Numbered from the stretch's first letter, positions 18,159 to 27,486 are shown. The stretch is 64,000 nucleotides of DNA from Chryseobacterium sp. c4a (GCF_009900745.1 NZ_WXVU01000004.1:1-64000); one strand, 5' to 3'. Notes: a model not told the origin generated them from the sequence alone. Program-made: numbers and translations.

Positions 18159-19097
18159 CTAGATTTTATCTTTACAGTATCTTTTTGTAATCTTATGATA
18201 CCATACGTCCTGCCCTTTCAATAAGAACTCAAGATTAAGAACATACCTGTTAACCTCTTCATTATAAACCCCAAAATCTGGCAGATTTTGCCTCAACCGT
18301 AGAAATTGAGCCAAGTCATTATTATGAATTTTAACCGCTACCTCACGGGCCTCTTCAAGAGAGCAATTTCTTTCATTTTGAACAACCAACACCAAATTCA
18401 TCGATTCCATTTTCTCTAGTTCCCGTTCTACAGAATGAATATCATTATAGCATGCTCCCATTGAACCAACTAATCGACGAAGCTGTTTAATATAAGGATG
18501 TGAAATGATCTCGTCCGGAATAAGAAAATTAGCAATCACCTCTACCACAGTACATATTGCTTCACCTCCAAATATTTTTTCACGAATATATTGATATTCT
18601 TCAAAGGAAGGATATCTTGCAGTATCTTCATTATTATATTCATATTCTAAGCACATTCCTTCAAACCATGTTTGGCAGCTATTAATAAATCTATCCATCC
18701 AAAATGGGTTTACTATTGAGTAGAACTCATTTCTCATGTTCTCAAATTGTTTAAAAATTTCAATATCATTTTCTTCAGATGAAACTCCCGAAAGGATATC
18801 AATGACTTTCTGACATGCCTTTTTTAATTCATGTAAAGAAAGTTGATCACAAAAGTCATCAAAACAAAATATAAGAATTATAAACCTACTTACAGGAGCA
18901 ATGCTTTCCAGATTAATATTCGGAAAAATGTCCGCAGTTAAAGTTCCAAAATGAGAACTTTTATAGGTTTCTTTAAGGGATGGTGAAAAACAATCGAATT
19001 TTTCGATTTCTTCCTGAACAAAATGTTCAATGAGCCTCACATGTGGGCTGGTTTTAAGTACAAAAGGATACTCAAGATGAGGAACTTGTGATTTCAT
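18159..19097 (-). CDS. Class I terpene synthase
   Basis: The 312-residue protein carries the class I terpene cyclase signature: the Asp-rich motif DDFCD at 80-84, the pyrophosphate-sensing Arg172 (REKIFGG), and the NSE triad in NDIHSVERE (Asn218, Ser222, Glu226). The Arg lies 46 residues before the NSE motif, the usual spacing. An RY pair (KRYCKDKI) closes the C-terminus. It should cyclise a C10-C20 prenyl diphosphate; the product cannot be predicted. It lies on the minus strand between direct repeats, behind a frameshifted lanthipeptide precursor. A functional link with the lanthipeptide is possible but unproven. Confidence 0.88.
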   Translation of the reverse strand: MKSQVPHLEYPFVLKTSPHVRLIEHFVQEEIEKFDCFSPSLKETYKSSHFGTLTADIFPNINLESIAPVSRFIILIFCFDDFCDQLSLHELKKACQKVIDILSGVSSEENDIEIFKQFENMRNEFYSIVNPFWMDRFINSCQTWFEGMCLEYEYNNEDTARYPSFEEYQYIREKIFGGEAICTVVEVIANFLIPDEIISHPYIKQLRRLVGSMGACYNDIHSVERELEKMESMNLVLVVQNERNCSLEEAREVAVKIHNNDLAQFLRLRQNLPDFGVYNEEVNRYVLNLEFLLKGQDVWYHKITKRYCKDKI

Positions 19098-19174
19098 ATT
19101 TGGTGTTATTAGAGTAATTTTAAATCATATTTTGGTCAGTTAATTCTATAAACCTTCAGGAAGAATATGCCTTA

Positions 19175-19311
19175 TTAACACCTACAAGTCCCTTCCCCTT
19201 TAAGAGTAAGCGTTGGAACAGCATTACCTTCCCCTACAATTGTTTTTTTAGCGGTCTTATCCAAAAGAATTAGGTTTCTTTGGAAAATTTTAATGTTTCC
19301 TTTACTTTCAT
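19175..19311 (-). pseudogene. Frameshifted lanthipeptide precursor
   Basis: The reading begins at 19311 with MKVKETLKFSKET and then meets TAA. Restoring one missing base near 19272 continues as LILLDKTAKKTIVGEGNAVP and ends GEGTCRC, with a stop at 19175-19177. The total length of 137 bases is one short of 46 codons. The leader is clearly related to the three intact precursors, but the Gly-Gly site has become GEG. It is 77 bases upstream of the terpene synthase start, on the same strand. Confidence 0.7.
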
Positions 19312-19434
19312 AATAAATAATTTTGGTTGGTTAATACTACTCAATAAGTACAAGGGCTTATTTTATCCCGCAAATTATATGGTCTGTAAGTTCTACAAGT
19401 TTTCGGGGGCTACAAATAAGACCTGAAGCCCTAC

Positions 19435-19847
19435 TTCATTTTAATATAGTAAAATTATAATGATTTTTTCATAGAGTTTTATATTATTCTATTTCGTTTT
19501 TTCATAATTCTCATTATAACGATTTAAATCACGCGTAGACATTTGTACTTCAGTAGATTACACGATTAAAAATAAATTTAGAATCCTTATACCCATAATG
19601 AGCATAAAAAATGCCCTATTTCTAGGGCACTTTATAGAGTGAAAATGAGGGTCGTTTTTTACAACGAATCAAAAAATTATTTAACAAAAGAGTTGTATGC
19701 TCCAAGCACACTTTCATAAGAAGAATCGATCTGATTAATATCGCTATCCTGAATTTTTCCTTTCTCTTTGGCATCACGGATCAGTTTTCTGTAGAGATCC
19801 AAAAAGTTAGAAGCATTTTTATTGAAACTTTCAAATTGCGACTTTTT
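19435..19847. repeat. Direct repeat copy B (parent copy)
   Basis: This copy contains the intact terminator and the true 3' end of the lipoprotein gene; copy A is at 17655-18067. The two copies are about 1.78 kb apart, start to start. Identity is high in the coding part and terminator region and lower in the AT-rich flank. Confidence 0.85.
19612..19629. terminator. Terminator of the tssE-tssF-lipoprotein unit
   Basis: The stem TGCCCTA / TAGGGCA with a TTTC loop lies about 50 bases after the lipoprotein stop codon. On the minus strand it is followed by T-rich sequence. The corresponding hairpin in repeat copy A is mutated. Confidence 0.75.
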
Positions 19848-20606
19848 ATAAGAATACTGCTGATCTTTCACATCAAAGTTTAGCTTGGCATTGGCTTCTA
19901 CCGCTTTGGCAAATTCATCATACTTTTTCTGAGCTTCCGCTTCGTTGAATTGTCCTGAATATTGTTTTCCTAAAAGATCAATCACAGAATCCATAGAATT
20001 CATCACGTTTTTGGAAGAGATAATATACTCTTTCATGGGATGATCTTTTAAAATAACCTCTTCTGCTGCATCTGTAGCAGGTTTAATCTTGGTCATGATA
20101 TTTTCTCCGGCTACATAAAAAGCGCTGGCTTCTGCTTCAATTTCTTTTCTGATGGCTTCAGCTTTAGCTCCTTTATCATCTTTATAATCTTCCGAGGTCA
20201 TATAAGACTTCAGTTCTTCGATTTTTTTATCAATATTTTCCTTTTTAGTCTTATAAATATTGAATTCTTTTTCAATAGCAGTCTTTTCTTTATCAAACCC
20301 TGATGGAATTTCTTTAATTTTTGAAAAAGAATAATCCATAGAAGTCAAAGTAATAGGCATAATCAATACATTTTCACCTTTTGATTTAGCTACTGATGCA
20401 TCTGCATATTTTAAGATTCTCTCAATATGTTTAGATGTGCTTTTATAAGAATCTATAAAGTTGTTATTAAAATCAATAATAGCATTCGCATCTGCCTCAC
20501 TTCCCATGTTTAAAACTGTATTTCCTAGTTTTCCGGCATCTTTACCACAGCTTACTACTGTAGCGGTTAAAGACAGAGCCATTGCAAGTACAATAATCTT
20601 CTTCAT
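19677..20606 (-). CDS. Type VI-associated lipoprotein, DUF3829-like
   Basis: I place the start at 20606 because MKKIIVLAMALSLTATVVSC forms a proper lipoprotein signal with Cys20; an in-frame Met 18 codons earlier would bury it inside the tssF end. The mature protein is almost fully helical and Lys/Glu-rich (IEKEFNIYKTKKENIDKKIE), as in DUF3829 / YiiG-like lipoproteins. It begins 26 bases after the tssF stop codon in the same unit. Bacteroidota type VI systems (T6SSiii) have envelope lipoproteins such as TssQ; this could be that component or an unrelated passenger. Confidence 0.6.
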   Translation of the reverse strand: MKKIIVLAMALSLTATVVSCGKDAGKLGNTVLNMGSEADANAIIDFNNNFIDSYKSTSKHIERILKYADASVAKSKGENVLIMPITLTSMDYSFSKIKEIPSGFDKEKTAIEKEFNIYKTKKENIDKKIEELKSYMTSEDYKDDKGAKAEAIRKEIEAEASAFYVAGENIMTKIKPATDAAEEVILKDHPMKEYIISSKNVMNSMDSVIDLLGKQYSGQFNEAEAQKKYDEFAKAVEANAKLNFDVKDQQYSYKKSQFESFNKNASNFLDLYRKLIRDAKEKGKIQDSDINQIDSSYESVLGAYNSFVK

Positions 20607-20631
20607 ATTTTTATATTTTAATTTCCAGATT

Positions 20632-22515
20632 TTACATGTCCTGGAATTCGACATCTTCATTAGTTACTTTTACCAGATATTCAATCCCGTCTATTGCTTT
20701 AGCGATAATCTGGTTTCTGGTGATATTGGCCATATTCTCCCAATATGCTCTTCCATAGAAGGAATAATTTTGCGGAACAATTTCTACCTCAACGGTTCTT
20801 ACGAAACCTTCTTTAGGTTTGTTACTGATCATTGTTCCTCTTCTTACCCTTACTTCTCTCAATTCATCTTTCAGGATCATTCGGCAATAGTTTTTAACAT
20901 CTTCAAGGGAGATAATTTTATCTCTTGTCGTTAATGCATATTTATAAGCCTGAATACTATCTGTTCCTTTTTGTTCTTCAGCACCGCCTAACGTTTCTGT
21001 AAGCAATACTACCGTCTGAGATTTCAGCTGATTAGAAAGTTCCGTTCCGGGGCGCATGTGATTGGCAAGGGTACAATGGGTGATCCAGAAAGAGGCATAC
21101 GTATGGTCTGTTTTTTCTACAGGTTCCATGATGACATAGTTCAGTTCCTGTCTGATGTTTCTCTTGGCATTGTTTACTTTCTGTACCATAGATTTCATCT
21201 TGTCCGACATTTCGCTAAGCACACCTTTTACATTATCTCTGTTTAAAAGTGAAAATGCAGCAATCTCGTCTCTTGTCAGTTCCAGGACATTGGCAATCAT
21301 ATCCACAGCATTTCTGCTGGTGAAGCGTTCCATTCCTCCTTTTCTTACAGTATACAATCCTTTTTTAAGGTCATCAGCCGGAGTAAATGGGATTTCAGTA
21401 TATTTTCTTCCGTCTCCATCCTGTACATCATCTACATATAAAAAATGTTCACCTTCGTCTGTTACTAAAGGAATGTTATTTCCCATAATATCAAGACTGT
21501 ACTCTGTTTTCTTCCAACCTCTGTTATAGATTGGGAAGGCATTCAGTACAAATGAGAAATTATCAAGGATCTCTGCTGAGAATTGTGGTGGAAATTCAAA
21601 TGTAAGCCATAAATAGCGCTTATTATCCAGATATTTTACAATCTCTTCTTTTCCTGCAAGAAAATCAAGGTTCTGCGGAAGTTGTCCCGGTTCTGAAAAC
21701 AAGCTATTAGAAAGACCTGTGATTTCAATGAATTTATGGCGATAGATACTTTTAATATCTTCAATTACTTTATTGCGGATAGACTGTTCTTTGAACATTT
21801 GCTCATAACCATCCGGAGTAGTCTCTGAAAGATAGCTCAATCCCTCTCTTACAAACAAAGGATTTCCGTTACTCGAAACAGTAATATAAGGTAATAGTTT
21901 GTATACAAAATCCAGATGTTCAAAAGCTGGATTAGAGCAGAATATGCTCATGTATTTCGGAAAATATTCGCTTACATATTTACTCACATCTACTCCTACT
22001 GTGATCTTTCTGTAATCCTCAGGTCTTCCGTTAAATCTTGCAATAGGAATTTTATTGAATCGATCATCAATACTGTAGCAGGTATTTCCTACAAACATTA
22101 CTGAAGTGTGAACTTTATTAATTCTAACATTCCCTACCGGAGTAAAAGGAATATTAAGCTGCTTATCGGATTCCGATTTTACAGTAGAAGTCATTTGCTT
22201 GCGAAAGAAAAATTCTGTGTGCTCCAACAAAACTTCAGTAGAATCATAAGGCTGCGTAAAAGCCACCGCATGAGCCGGAATAGGATGAGTATAAATAGAA
22301 GGTGTTAACAGCTTTGCTAGTTTTTCAAGAATTCGGGCATTTACTGTTTGTATTTCATTATTCGCTTTAAAAACTTCTGTACTGAATGCATCAATCAATA
22401 GTTTAACAAATGGATCTAAAGACTGCGGACTTTTTAAGCCCCATACTTTAGTTGCATTCTGAAGCATTCTTGCTTTTACAGATTCTTTGGAATAAATATT
22501 TTGATCTAGGTTCAT
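20632..22515 (-). CDS. tssF: Type VI secretion baseplate protein TssF
   Basis: The 627-residue protein begins MNLDQNIYSKESVKARMLQN and has features of TssF: KVWGLKSPQSLDPFVKLLID at the N-terminus, TPSIYTHPIPAHAVAFTQP near 95-115, and a C-terminal part with TYASFWITHCTLANHMRPGT and LREVRVRRGTM. TssF joins TssG and TssE to form the baseplate wedge on which the sheath is built. tssE is directly upstream (24-base gap). tssG, which often follows tssF, is absent; a lipoprotein gene follows instead. Confidence 0.8.
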   Translation of the reverse strand: MNLDQNIYSKESVKARMLQNATKVWGLKSPQSLDPFVKLLIDAFSTEVFKANNEIQTVNARILEKLAKLLTPSIYTHPIPAHAVAFTQPYDSTEVLLEHTEFFFRKQMTSTVKSESDKQLNIPFTPVGNVRINKVHTSVMFVGNTCYSIDDRFNKIPIARFNGRPEDYRKITVGVDVSKYVSEYFPKYMSIFCSNPAFEHLDFVYKLLPYITVSSNGNPLFVREGLSYLSETTPDGYEQMFKEQSIRNKVIEDIKSIYRHKFIEITGLSNSLFSEPGQLPQNLDFLAGKEEIVKYLDNKRYLWLTFEFPPQFSAEILDNFSFVLNAFPIYNRGWKKTEYSLDIMGNNIPLVTDEGEHFLYVDDVQDGDGRKYTEIPFTPADDLKKGLYTVRKGGMERFTSRNAVDMIANVLELTRDEIAAFSLLNRDNVKGVLSEMSDKMKSMVQKVNNAKRNIRQELNYVIMEPVEKTDHTYASFWITHCTLANHMRPGTELSNQLKSQTVVLLTETLGGAEEQKGTDSIQAYKYALTTRDKIISLEDVKNYCRMILKDELREVRVRRGTMISNKPKEGFVRTVEVEIVPQNYSFYGRAYWENMANITRNQIIAKAIDGIEYLVKVTNEDVEFQDM

Positions 22516-22539
22516 AATTTTTTTTCTCTGTTAAAAATA

Positions 22540-22980
22540 TTAATCAATAGACATTGGGCTCAGGAATAATTCGGTTGAAAAACTGAAACGTTCTCCTGTT
22601 TCCTCCATCTTGGCATTGATGGCAATTCTTACTTTCTTTTTGATTTCTGTGTGTTCTTTGGTATCGTAACTGTGTTCTACAAATTGAATATGGGCATCGA
22701 TCTGCGGCTGTACAATTCTTGGTTCATATTCCTGAATCTGCCTTCTTAGACTTTTAACGAAAACGTTTTCCCAAATGGCACTGGTCACTCCATTATCAAA
22801 TTCAAGGTTCCAAACATCGTTTCCATAGTTTTCATCGTATCTGTTCTCTCCTTTTTTAGTTGTGATCAGCAGCATAATATTGTGAGCAATACTTTCTCCC
22901 ATATCGCAGGTATCGATACTTCCCCCTTCTGTCATTAATGTAGACGGTACAAAGGGCATTCTGTAATTTGGTGTATCCAT
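22540..22980 (-). CDS. tssE: Type VI secretion baseplate protein TssE (gp25-like)
   Basis: The 146-residue protein fits the GPW/gp25 family: ESIAHNIMLLITTKKGENRY near 29-48, the gp25 signature region YGNDVWNLEFDN, and later VFVKSLRRQIQEYEPRI. gp25 sits at the base of phage tails and, as TssE, starts sheath assembly. It is the first gene of the minus-strand tssE-tssF-lipoprotein unit. The remaining sheath, tube, ClpV and membrane genes are not in the window. Confidence 0.82.
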   Translation of the reverse strand: MDTPNYRMPFVPSTLMTEGGSIDTCDMGESIAHNIMLLITTKKGENRYDENYGNDVWNLEFDNGVTSAIWENVFVKSLRRQIQEYEPRIVQPQIDAHIQFVEHSYDTKEHTEIKKKVRIAINAKMEETGERFSFSTELFLSPMSID

Positions 22981-23088
22981 AACTTCTTGTTTTTTACTTC
23001 ATGGTTCCGCTTATTTAAAAACGGAATACCAAAATACACATTTTCACTAAATAATTACCATAATAAATTAAAATATTATTCAAAAGTA

Positions 23089-23116
23089 AGGGCCTTCAAA
23101 CTGAATTGAAAGCCCT
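23089..23116. terminator. Terminator of the amino acid permease gene
   Basis: The hairpin AGGGC...GCCCT, with an inner complementary segment TTCAA / TTGAA, lies 25 bases after the stop codon of the minus-strand gene. Confidence 0.7.
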
Positions 23117-23140
23117 AAAACTATTATATATAATGTTAAT

Positions 23141-24559
23141 CTATTGATCTGCTTTTCTCCTATTGATGAAATAGTATACCGGAAGTCCCAATAGTACCAG
23201 TAAAAATCCCGGCCATGTGTATTGTTGTTTGTATATTAATAATAAGATACAGAAAACTGTTCCTATGATAAGGTATATAATTGGTGTCACGGGATACAAC
23301 CATGTTTTGTAAGGTCTTTCCAAACCGGGTTGTTTAATTCTTAAATAAATAACTCCGAAAACCGTAATCATATAGAACAGAACGATGACAAATGAAATCA
23401 TATCCAACAAATTTCCATACTGCCCGCTCAAACATAATAAAGAAGCCCAGATTCCTTGCATCCATAATGCATTTTCCGGTACTTCATTTTTATTATTCTT
23501 TTCAGCTGATTTAAAAAACATTCCGTCTTTTGCCATTGTTTGAAATACCCTTGCTCCGGCTAATATCAATCCATTATCACATCCAAAAGTTGAAATCATC
23601 ACCAACAAAGCTATGATAACTGTTCCTGCACTCCCAAAAATATTCTGTGAGGCTGATACAGCAACTCTATCATTAGTGGCAAAAGCAATACTATCTCTGT
23701 CTAATGCATTTAAATACACAAAATTAACGGCTATATACAAAATCATTACGGCAGAAGTTCCGTAAATCATTGATTTTACTACATTTCTCTTTGGATTTTC
23801 AATCTCTCCGGAAACAAAAGTCACACTTTCCCAAGCTACAGAACTGAAAACAGAACCTACCATTGCAGCTGCAATACCTCCCATTAAAGTCATTCCGCTA
23901 ATAGGTTCCCAGCCTTCTTTAAGAAAATTTCCACTCAGATCCTTTTTCAGATTATTAAAAGAATCCATTCCAAGACTAAAATTTTCGGATAAATGGGAGA
24001 AATCCACCAGGATAAATCCCGCAGCAATCAGCCCTAATAAAGCTAAAATTTTAGATCCTGTAAATATATTCTGTAAAAATTTGCCGCTTTCAACTCCTCT
24101 TGTATTAATATAAGTAAGTAAAAGAATCACTGCAATAGCTAAAATTTGTATCCATGTAATCTTAAATTCCCCACTTTGAAAAATAGGTGCTGCATCATTA
24201 AGTGATGGTACAAGATATGCTGTAAATTTACCAAAAGCCATTGCTACAGCTGCAATTGTTCCTGTTTGTATTACAGTAAATAATCCCCAACCATACAAAA
24301 AGCCCATTCTTCTCCCGAAGATTTCTTTCAGATAGGTATATTGACCACCAGCCTTTGGAAACAGGGCAGAAAGTTCACCATAGCTTATCGCTGCGGCCAC
24401 AGTCATTATTCCTGTTATAATCCAGACCACAATCAGCCAGTAGCCGGAGCCCAGATTACGCATCATATCAGCGCTTACGATAAAAATTCCACTTCCGATC
24501 ATAGATCCCATTACAAGCATAATAGCATCCCATAGTTTCAGTTTTTTCTGCATAGTCAA
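23141..24559 (-). CDS. APC-family amino acid permease
   Basis: The 472-residue membrane protein has about 12 hydrophobic segments and the APC signature MLVMGSMIGSGIFIVSADM near the N-terminus, where the unwound helix binds the amino acid backbone. ELSALFPKAGGQYTYLKE is also typical. Translation probably begins at the second Met (MQKKLKL), two codons in. Members of this group (LAT/APC type) take up or exchange neutral amino acids; the substrate is not clear. It is monocistronic with its own terminator. Confidence 0.88.
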   Translation of the reverse strand: MTMQKKLKLWDAIMLVMGSMIGSGIFIVSADMMRNLGSGYWLIVVWIITGIMTVAAAISYGELSALFPKAGGQYTYLKEIFGRRMGFLYGWGLFTVIQTGTIAAVAMAFGKFTAYLVPSLNDAAPIFQSGEFKITWIQILAIAVILLLTYINTRGVESGKFLQNIFTGSKILALLGLIAAGFILVDFSHLSENFSLGMDSFNNLKKDLSGNFLKEGWEPISGMTLMGGIAAAMVGSVFSSVAWESVTFVSGEIENPKRNVVKSMIYGTSAVMILYIAVNFVYLNALDRDSIAFATNDRVAVSASQNIFGSAGTVIIALLVMISTFGCDNGLILAGARVFQTMAKDGMFFKSAEKNNKNEVPENALWMQGIWASLLCLSGQYGNLLDMISFVIVLFYMITVFGVIYLRIKQPGLERPYKTWLYPVTPIIYLIIGTVFCILLLIYKQQYTWPGFLLVLLGLPVYYFINRRKADQ

Positions 24560-24695
24560 GTATAGAGGTCAAATATAAACAAATCTACCTTTCATTTTGA
24601 ATTTTATTAAAAATTTACACAAGCACTTGTTTATTATTAATTTTTATCGATTTATGATTCAATATTAATTAGTATTTTTGAAAAAAATATTAAAC

Positions 24696-25211
24696 ATGAA
24701 ATTCAAAGCTATATTATTTGCTGTGGCTGTAAGTGCTTCTTCACTGGCTTTTGCTCAAGAAACTTCACAAAAGAAATTTTCACCACCCGCAGGAAATGCT
24801 CTTGTAGGTGATACGTATGGAGCCGGAGTGGCTGTCAATACAGAATCTAAAGCCATTACAGTAGACAAACTGGGTAAAAAGCTTAAAAAGGAAAATAAAA
24901 AGCTGGAAAACGTAGCTATTAAAGGAAAAGTAACCGATGTATGCGAGAAAAAAGGATGCTGGCTGACTATTCAAACCGATGATAACTCGCAGTTTTTTGT
25001 AAAAATGAAGGATTATGCCTTCTTTGTTCCCACAGCTTTGAAAGGTAAAAATGTAGTTCTGGAAGGAAATGCGGAAAGAAAAGTAATTTCTGTAGATGAG
25101 CAAAAACATTATGCTGAAGATGCTAAGAAACCACAATCAGAAATTGATGCCATTACACAACCTAAGGAAGAAATCAGATTCCTGGCAAGCGGAATTAAAG
25201 TAGTAAACTAA
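24696..25211 (+). CDS. DUF4920 domain-containing exported protein
   Basis: Translation is placed at the ATG at 24696, giving 171 residues that start with the signal peptide MKFKAILFAVAVSASSLAFA. An upstream TTG at 24678 would spoil the signal. The mature part has GKVTDVCEKKGCWLTI with a Cys pair, then VKMKDYAFFVPTALKGK and an Asp/Glu-rich end, matching DUF4920, a small OB-like domain of Bacteroidota. Its function is unknown; the Cys pair and following His suggest metal or redox roles. It is divergent from the permease. Confidence 0.8.
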   Translation: MKFKAILFAVAVSASSLAFAQETSQKKFSPPAGNALVGDTYGAGVAVNTESKAITVDKLGKKLKKENKKLENVAIKGKVTDVCEKKGCWLTIQTDDNSQFFVKMKDYAFFVPTALKGKNVVLEGNAERKVISVDEQKHYAEDAKKPQSEIDAITQPKEEIRFLASGIKVVN

Positions 25212-25385
25212 GTTTTTTTTCTAATTGAAGAAAATATCAAATTCTCTAGTAGATTTTGCAGATTACACAAATTTAAAAAATTAAGGAAAAGATAATCCGT
25301 ATTTTGCCATTTCCAAGGATTTAAACTGTAATTCTCCTACTATATTATTGATCCGATTTTCTATTGTAGAAAAATATAAAAATAA

Positions 25386-25414
25386 AATTCGGCAGCCCTT
25401 TGGGCTGCCGAATT
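25386..25414. terminator. Strong hairpin terminator of the M14 peptidase gene
   Basis: A perfect 13-bp stem AATTCGGCAGCCC / GGGCTGCCGAATT with a 3-base loop lies next to the stop codon at 25417. It also faces the plus-strand DUF4920 gene and may serve both. Confidence 0.9.
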
Positions 25415-25416
25415 TG

Positions 25417-26526
25417 TTAATCTTCTATTGTAAAATCCACTACTGAATCCAGCTTCGGATATTTAGTAGCAGAAATGAATTTCTTTCCTGTACAATCTAT
25501 TTCCCTCCACCCTTTTCTTTTTTTCACATCACCTGCTTCCATCACAAAAGGAACAAAAGAGATCTCATCTTTTCCGTCCTCTTTCAATTCTCTATACTGA
25601 ACGGCAATATCTAAAATACATTCGTGTTCTGTATTCAGTCTTACATTTCTATAGATAATATCATAGTGGGTTTCTTTATTTTCCGGAATGTCCAAATACG
25701 TTTCCCAGCCTGTAGTATCTGAGTTCAATTCACTGATAGCTTTTAGAGCATAATACAAGGCAATCGTATAATACTTTCTGGTTCCTTTTCTTGTATAGTC
25801 GTCTACAAAATGTCCTCCTTCAAATAGTATCGTAGGCATTCCCGCTTTTATAAAATTATCGCCTGTAGAGGTAGGGTAAAATTCATCAGAATATCTTCCG
25901 ATCTGATTTGGGATCATTTCCTTTAAATGGGTATAAATACTTCCGATAACTGCCATGCATTTTTTTCTGTTTTCAGTAACGGTACGTTCTACATTTTCAG
26001 AAGGAGCTAAAAAAGAAAGAGTAGCCGGATGAATACCGTCTGTTGTAAAAATGGTTCTCTGCTCATGAAGGTTTAATGCATAATCATACTTCTTGGATGC
26101 CGCTGCATTTTTCAGAAATTTAATTTCCTTACTAGCCTCATTATGGAAATCTCGGTTGAGATCAATATCAACGGCATTAAGCCTTGTCCATTTTTCAGAT
26201 CCGTCAGGATTCAGCATAAAAATAAAATCCAGTCTTATTTTACTGAATAAGTCATCCTTCATTTCAGGAGCTTTATCAAGGCTTGTTAAAAGATCAAGCA
26301 TTGCATGGGTAGCATTAGATTCATTACCGTGCATTTGAGACCAGGCTAATACCTGAATGTTTCCGGTTCCGATGCTTACCTGATAAATCGGTTTCTCTAA
26401 ATAAGATGTTCCGATCACCTGAATATAATCGCTGAGATTCGCCTGTAGGTAAGAAAATAATTTTTCAGGGGAAATATAGCGATTTGAGAAATCGGGGGTC
26501 TGAGAATAAATCTGTTCAAAGTTCAT
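25417..26526 (-). CDS. M14-family zinc carboxypeptidase-like protein
   Basis: The 369-residue protein has the M14 zinc site: HGNE at residues 66-69 and a third ligand in NLHEQRT (His154), with LNRDF (Asn124-Arg125) for substrate carboxylate binding and a later TILFEGGHF that may carry the catalytic Glu. There is no signal peptide, so it acts in the cytoplasm. The C-terminal 100 residues form a strand-rich extension. Cytoplasmic M14 relatives trim peptides, including cell-wall peptides. It is monocistronic. Confidence 0.82.
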   Translation of the reverse strand: MNFEQIYSQTPDFSNRYISPEKLFSYLQANLSDYIQVIGTSYLEKPIYQVSIGTGNIQVLAWSQMHGNESNATHAMLDLLTSLDKAPEMKDDLFSKIRLDFIFMLNPDGSEKWTRLNAVDIDLNRDFHNEASKEIKFLKNAAASKKYDYALNLHEQRTIFTTDGIHPATLSFLAPSENVERTVTENRKKCMAVIGSIYTHLKEMIPNQIGRYSDEFYPTSTGDNFIKAGMPTILFEGGHFVDDYTRKGTRKYYTIALYYALKAISELNSDTTGWETYLDIPENKETHYDIIYRNVRLNTEHECILDIAVQYRELKEDGKDEISFVPFVMEAGDVKKRKGWREIDCTGKKFISATKYPKLDSVVDFTIED

Positions 26527-27330
26527 TGCGGGAAAAATAATTTACTGGAATCAAATTTAGCCATTTTAAGTCACACCGTGAGTATTAACATTTGTAAATA
26601 ACGTAAATTCCTGAAAAACTTTTGTAATTTCTGTAAACAAAGTTAAATTCACAGAAGTTAATATTTGACATTTAGATGTTGTGAGGGTATTAACATAAGT
26701 AACATTGTTAAACAGCACCTACAGACATATTGTCTGTTGATAAAAATGTGGATTGCGAATAATTTAACGCCATGTATTTAAATTACATAAATTCAATTAG
26801 TTATGAAATTTATTTAAATAGTATTTGTAACAATACTTGAAGTGATAAACAGTCGTATTTAAGCCAAATATGCATATTTTTTTTAAACACATAAAATGTG
26901 TAAAACGAGTTTATTTATAGGTTTATACAAATGTAAAAACAGAAAACTTATGAAAATCTTTTTGAAAAGAGTATATATTGAGATTTGGAAAGAGTTTTTA
27001 GACCTTAGTTAAAAATTAATATTAATTCGAAGAAAAATTTATCTAAAAAAGTGAGTATAAAAGGTATTTTACATTAGTAATTTACGGTTGTATATCCAAT
27101 AATTCTCATTCAAATGTCTTTATAATGATGTTTTGGGTAGTTTAGCGGGCTCTTTTCGTATCAAAGGAAGGTTAATATTGTAAATAGAAGAAAATAAAGA
27201 ATAAAGTGCCGATACTAGTCTTTTATAAGGCTTAATTTACATTATTAAGCCCCTTTTTAAGACATTTAATGGAAAAATAATCAACAAATCGAAGTATGAT
27301 TATGACACATATTGAATGGTTACAATAATA
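26527..27330. other. Long AT-rich gap without a gene
   Basis: About 800 bp hold no open frame that looks real on either strand. The DNA is AT-rich with scattered ACATTTGTAA-like words (near 26588 and 26825), similar to the operator candidates immediately before the XRE gene. A possible weak hairpin lies around 27226-27252 (AAGGCTTAA / TTAAGCCCC). Confidence 0.5.
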
Positions 27331-27466
27331 AAGTACATTTGTAATTTAATAATAATAGTCTATTTAACAACTAATTACAATCATGTTACAATTGTATATT
27401 CATGAAATTTAAAATTATTTACATTTGTATTTTGCTTTTGTAAATTATATAAGTTACATTTGTAAC
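27331..27466. promoter_or_regulatory. Cluster of TTACA-TGTAA operator-like sites upstream of the XRE gene
   Basis: Four related sites occur in 136 bp: AAGTACATTTGTAATTT (27331-27347), TGTTACAATTGTATA (27384-27398), TACATTTGTATTTT (27420-27433, last base approximate) and GTTACATTTGTAAC (27453-27466). The last is a near-perfect dyad GTTACA-TT-TGTAAC ending 20 bases before the start codon. Inverted sites like this are what XRE/Cro-type dimers bind, so autoregulation is likely but inferred. Confidence 0.55.
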
Positions 27467-27486
27467 ATAATTAAAGGCTTATTTTT

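Noticed and set aside
11869..19097. Thiopeptide cluster
   Set aside because: The split LanB resembles thiopeptide enzymes, but LanC is present, and no YcaO or pyridine synthase gene is found; a lanthipeptide fits better.
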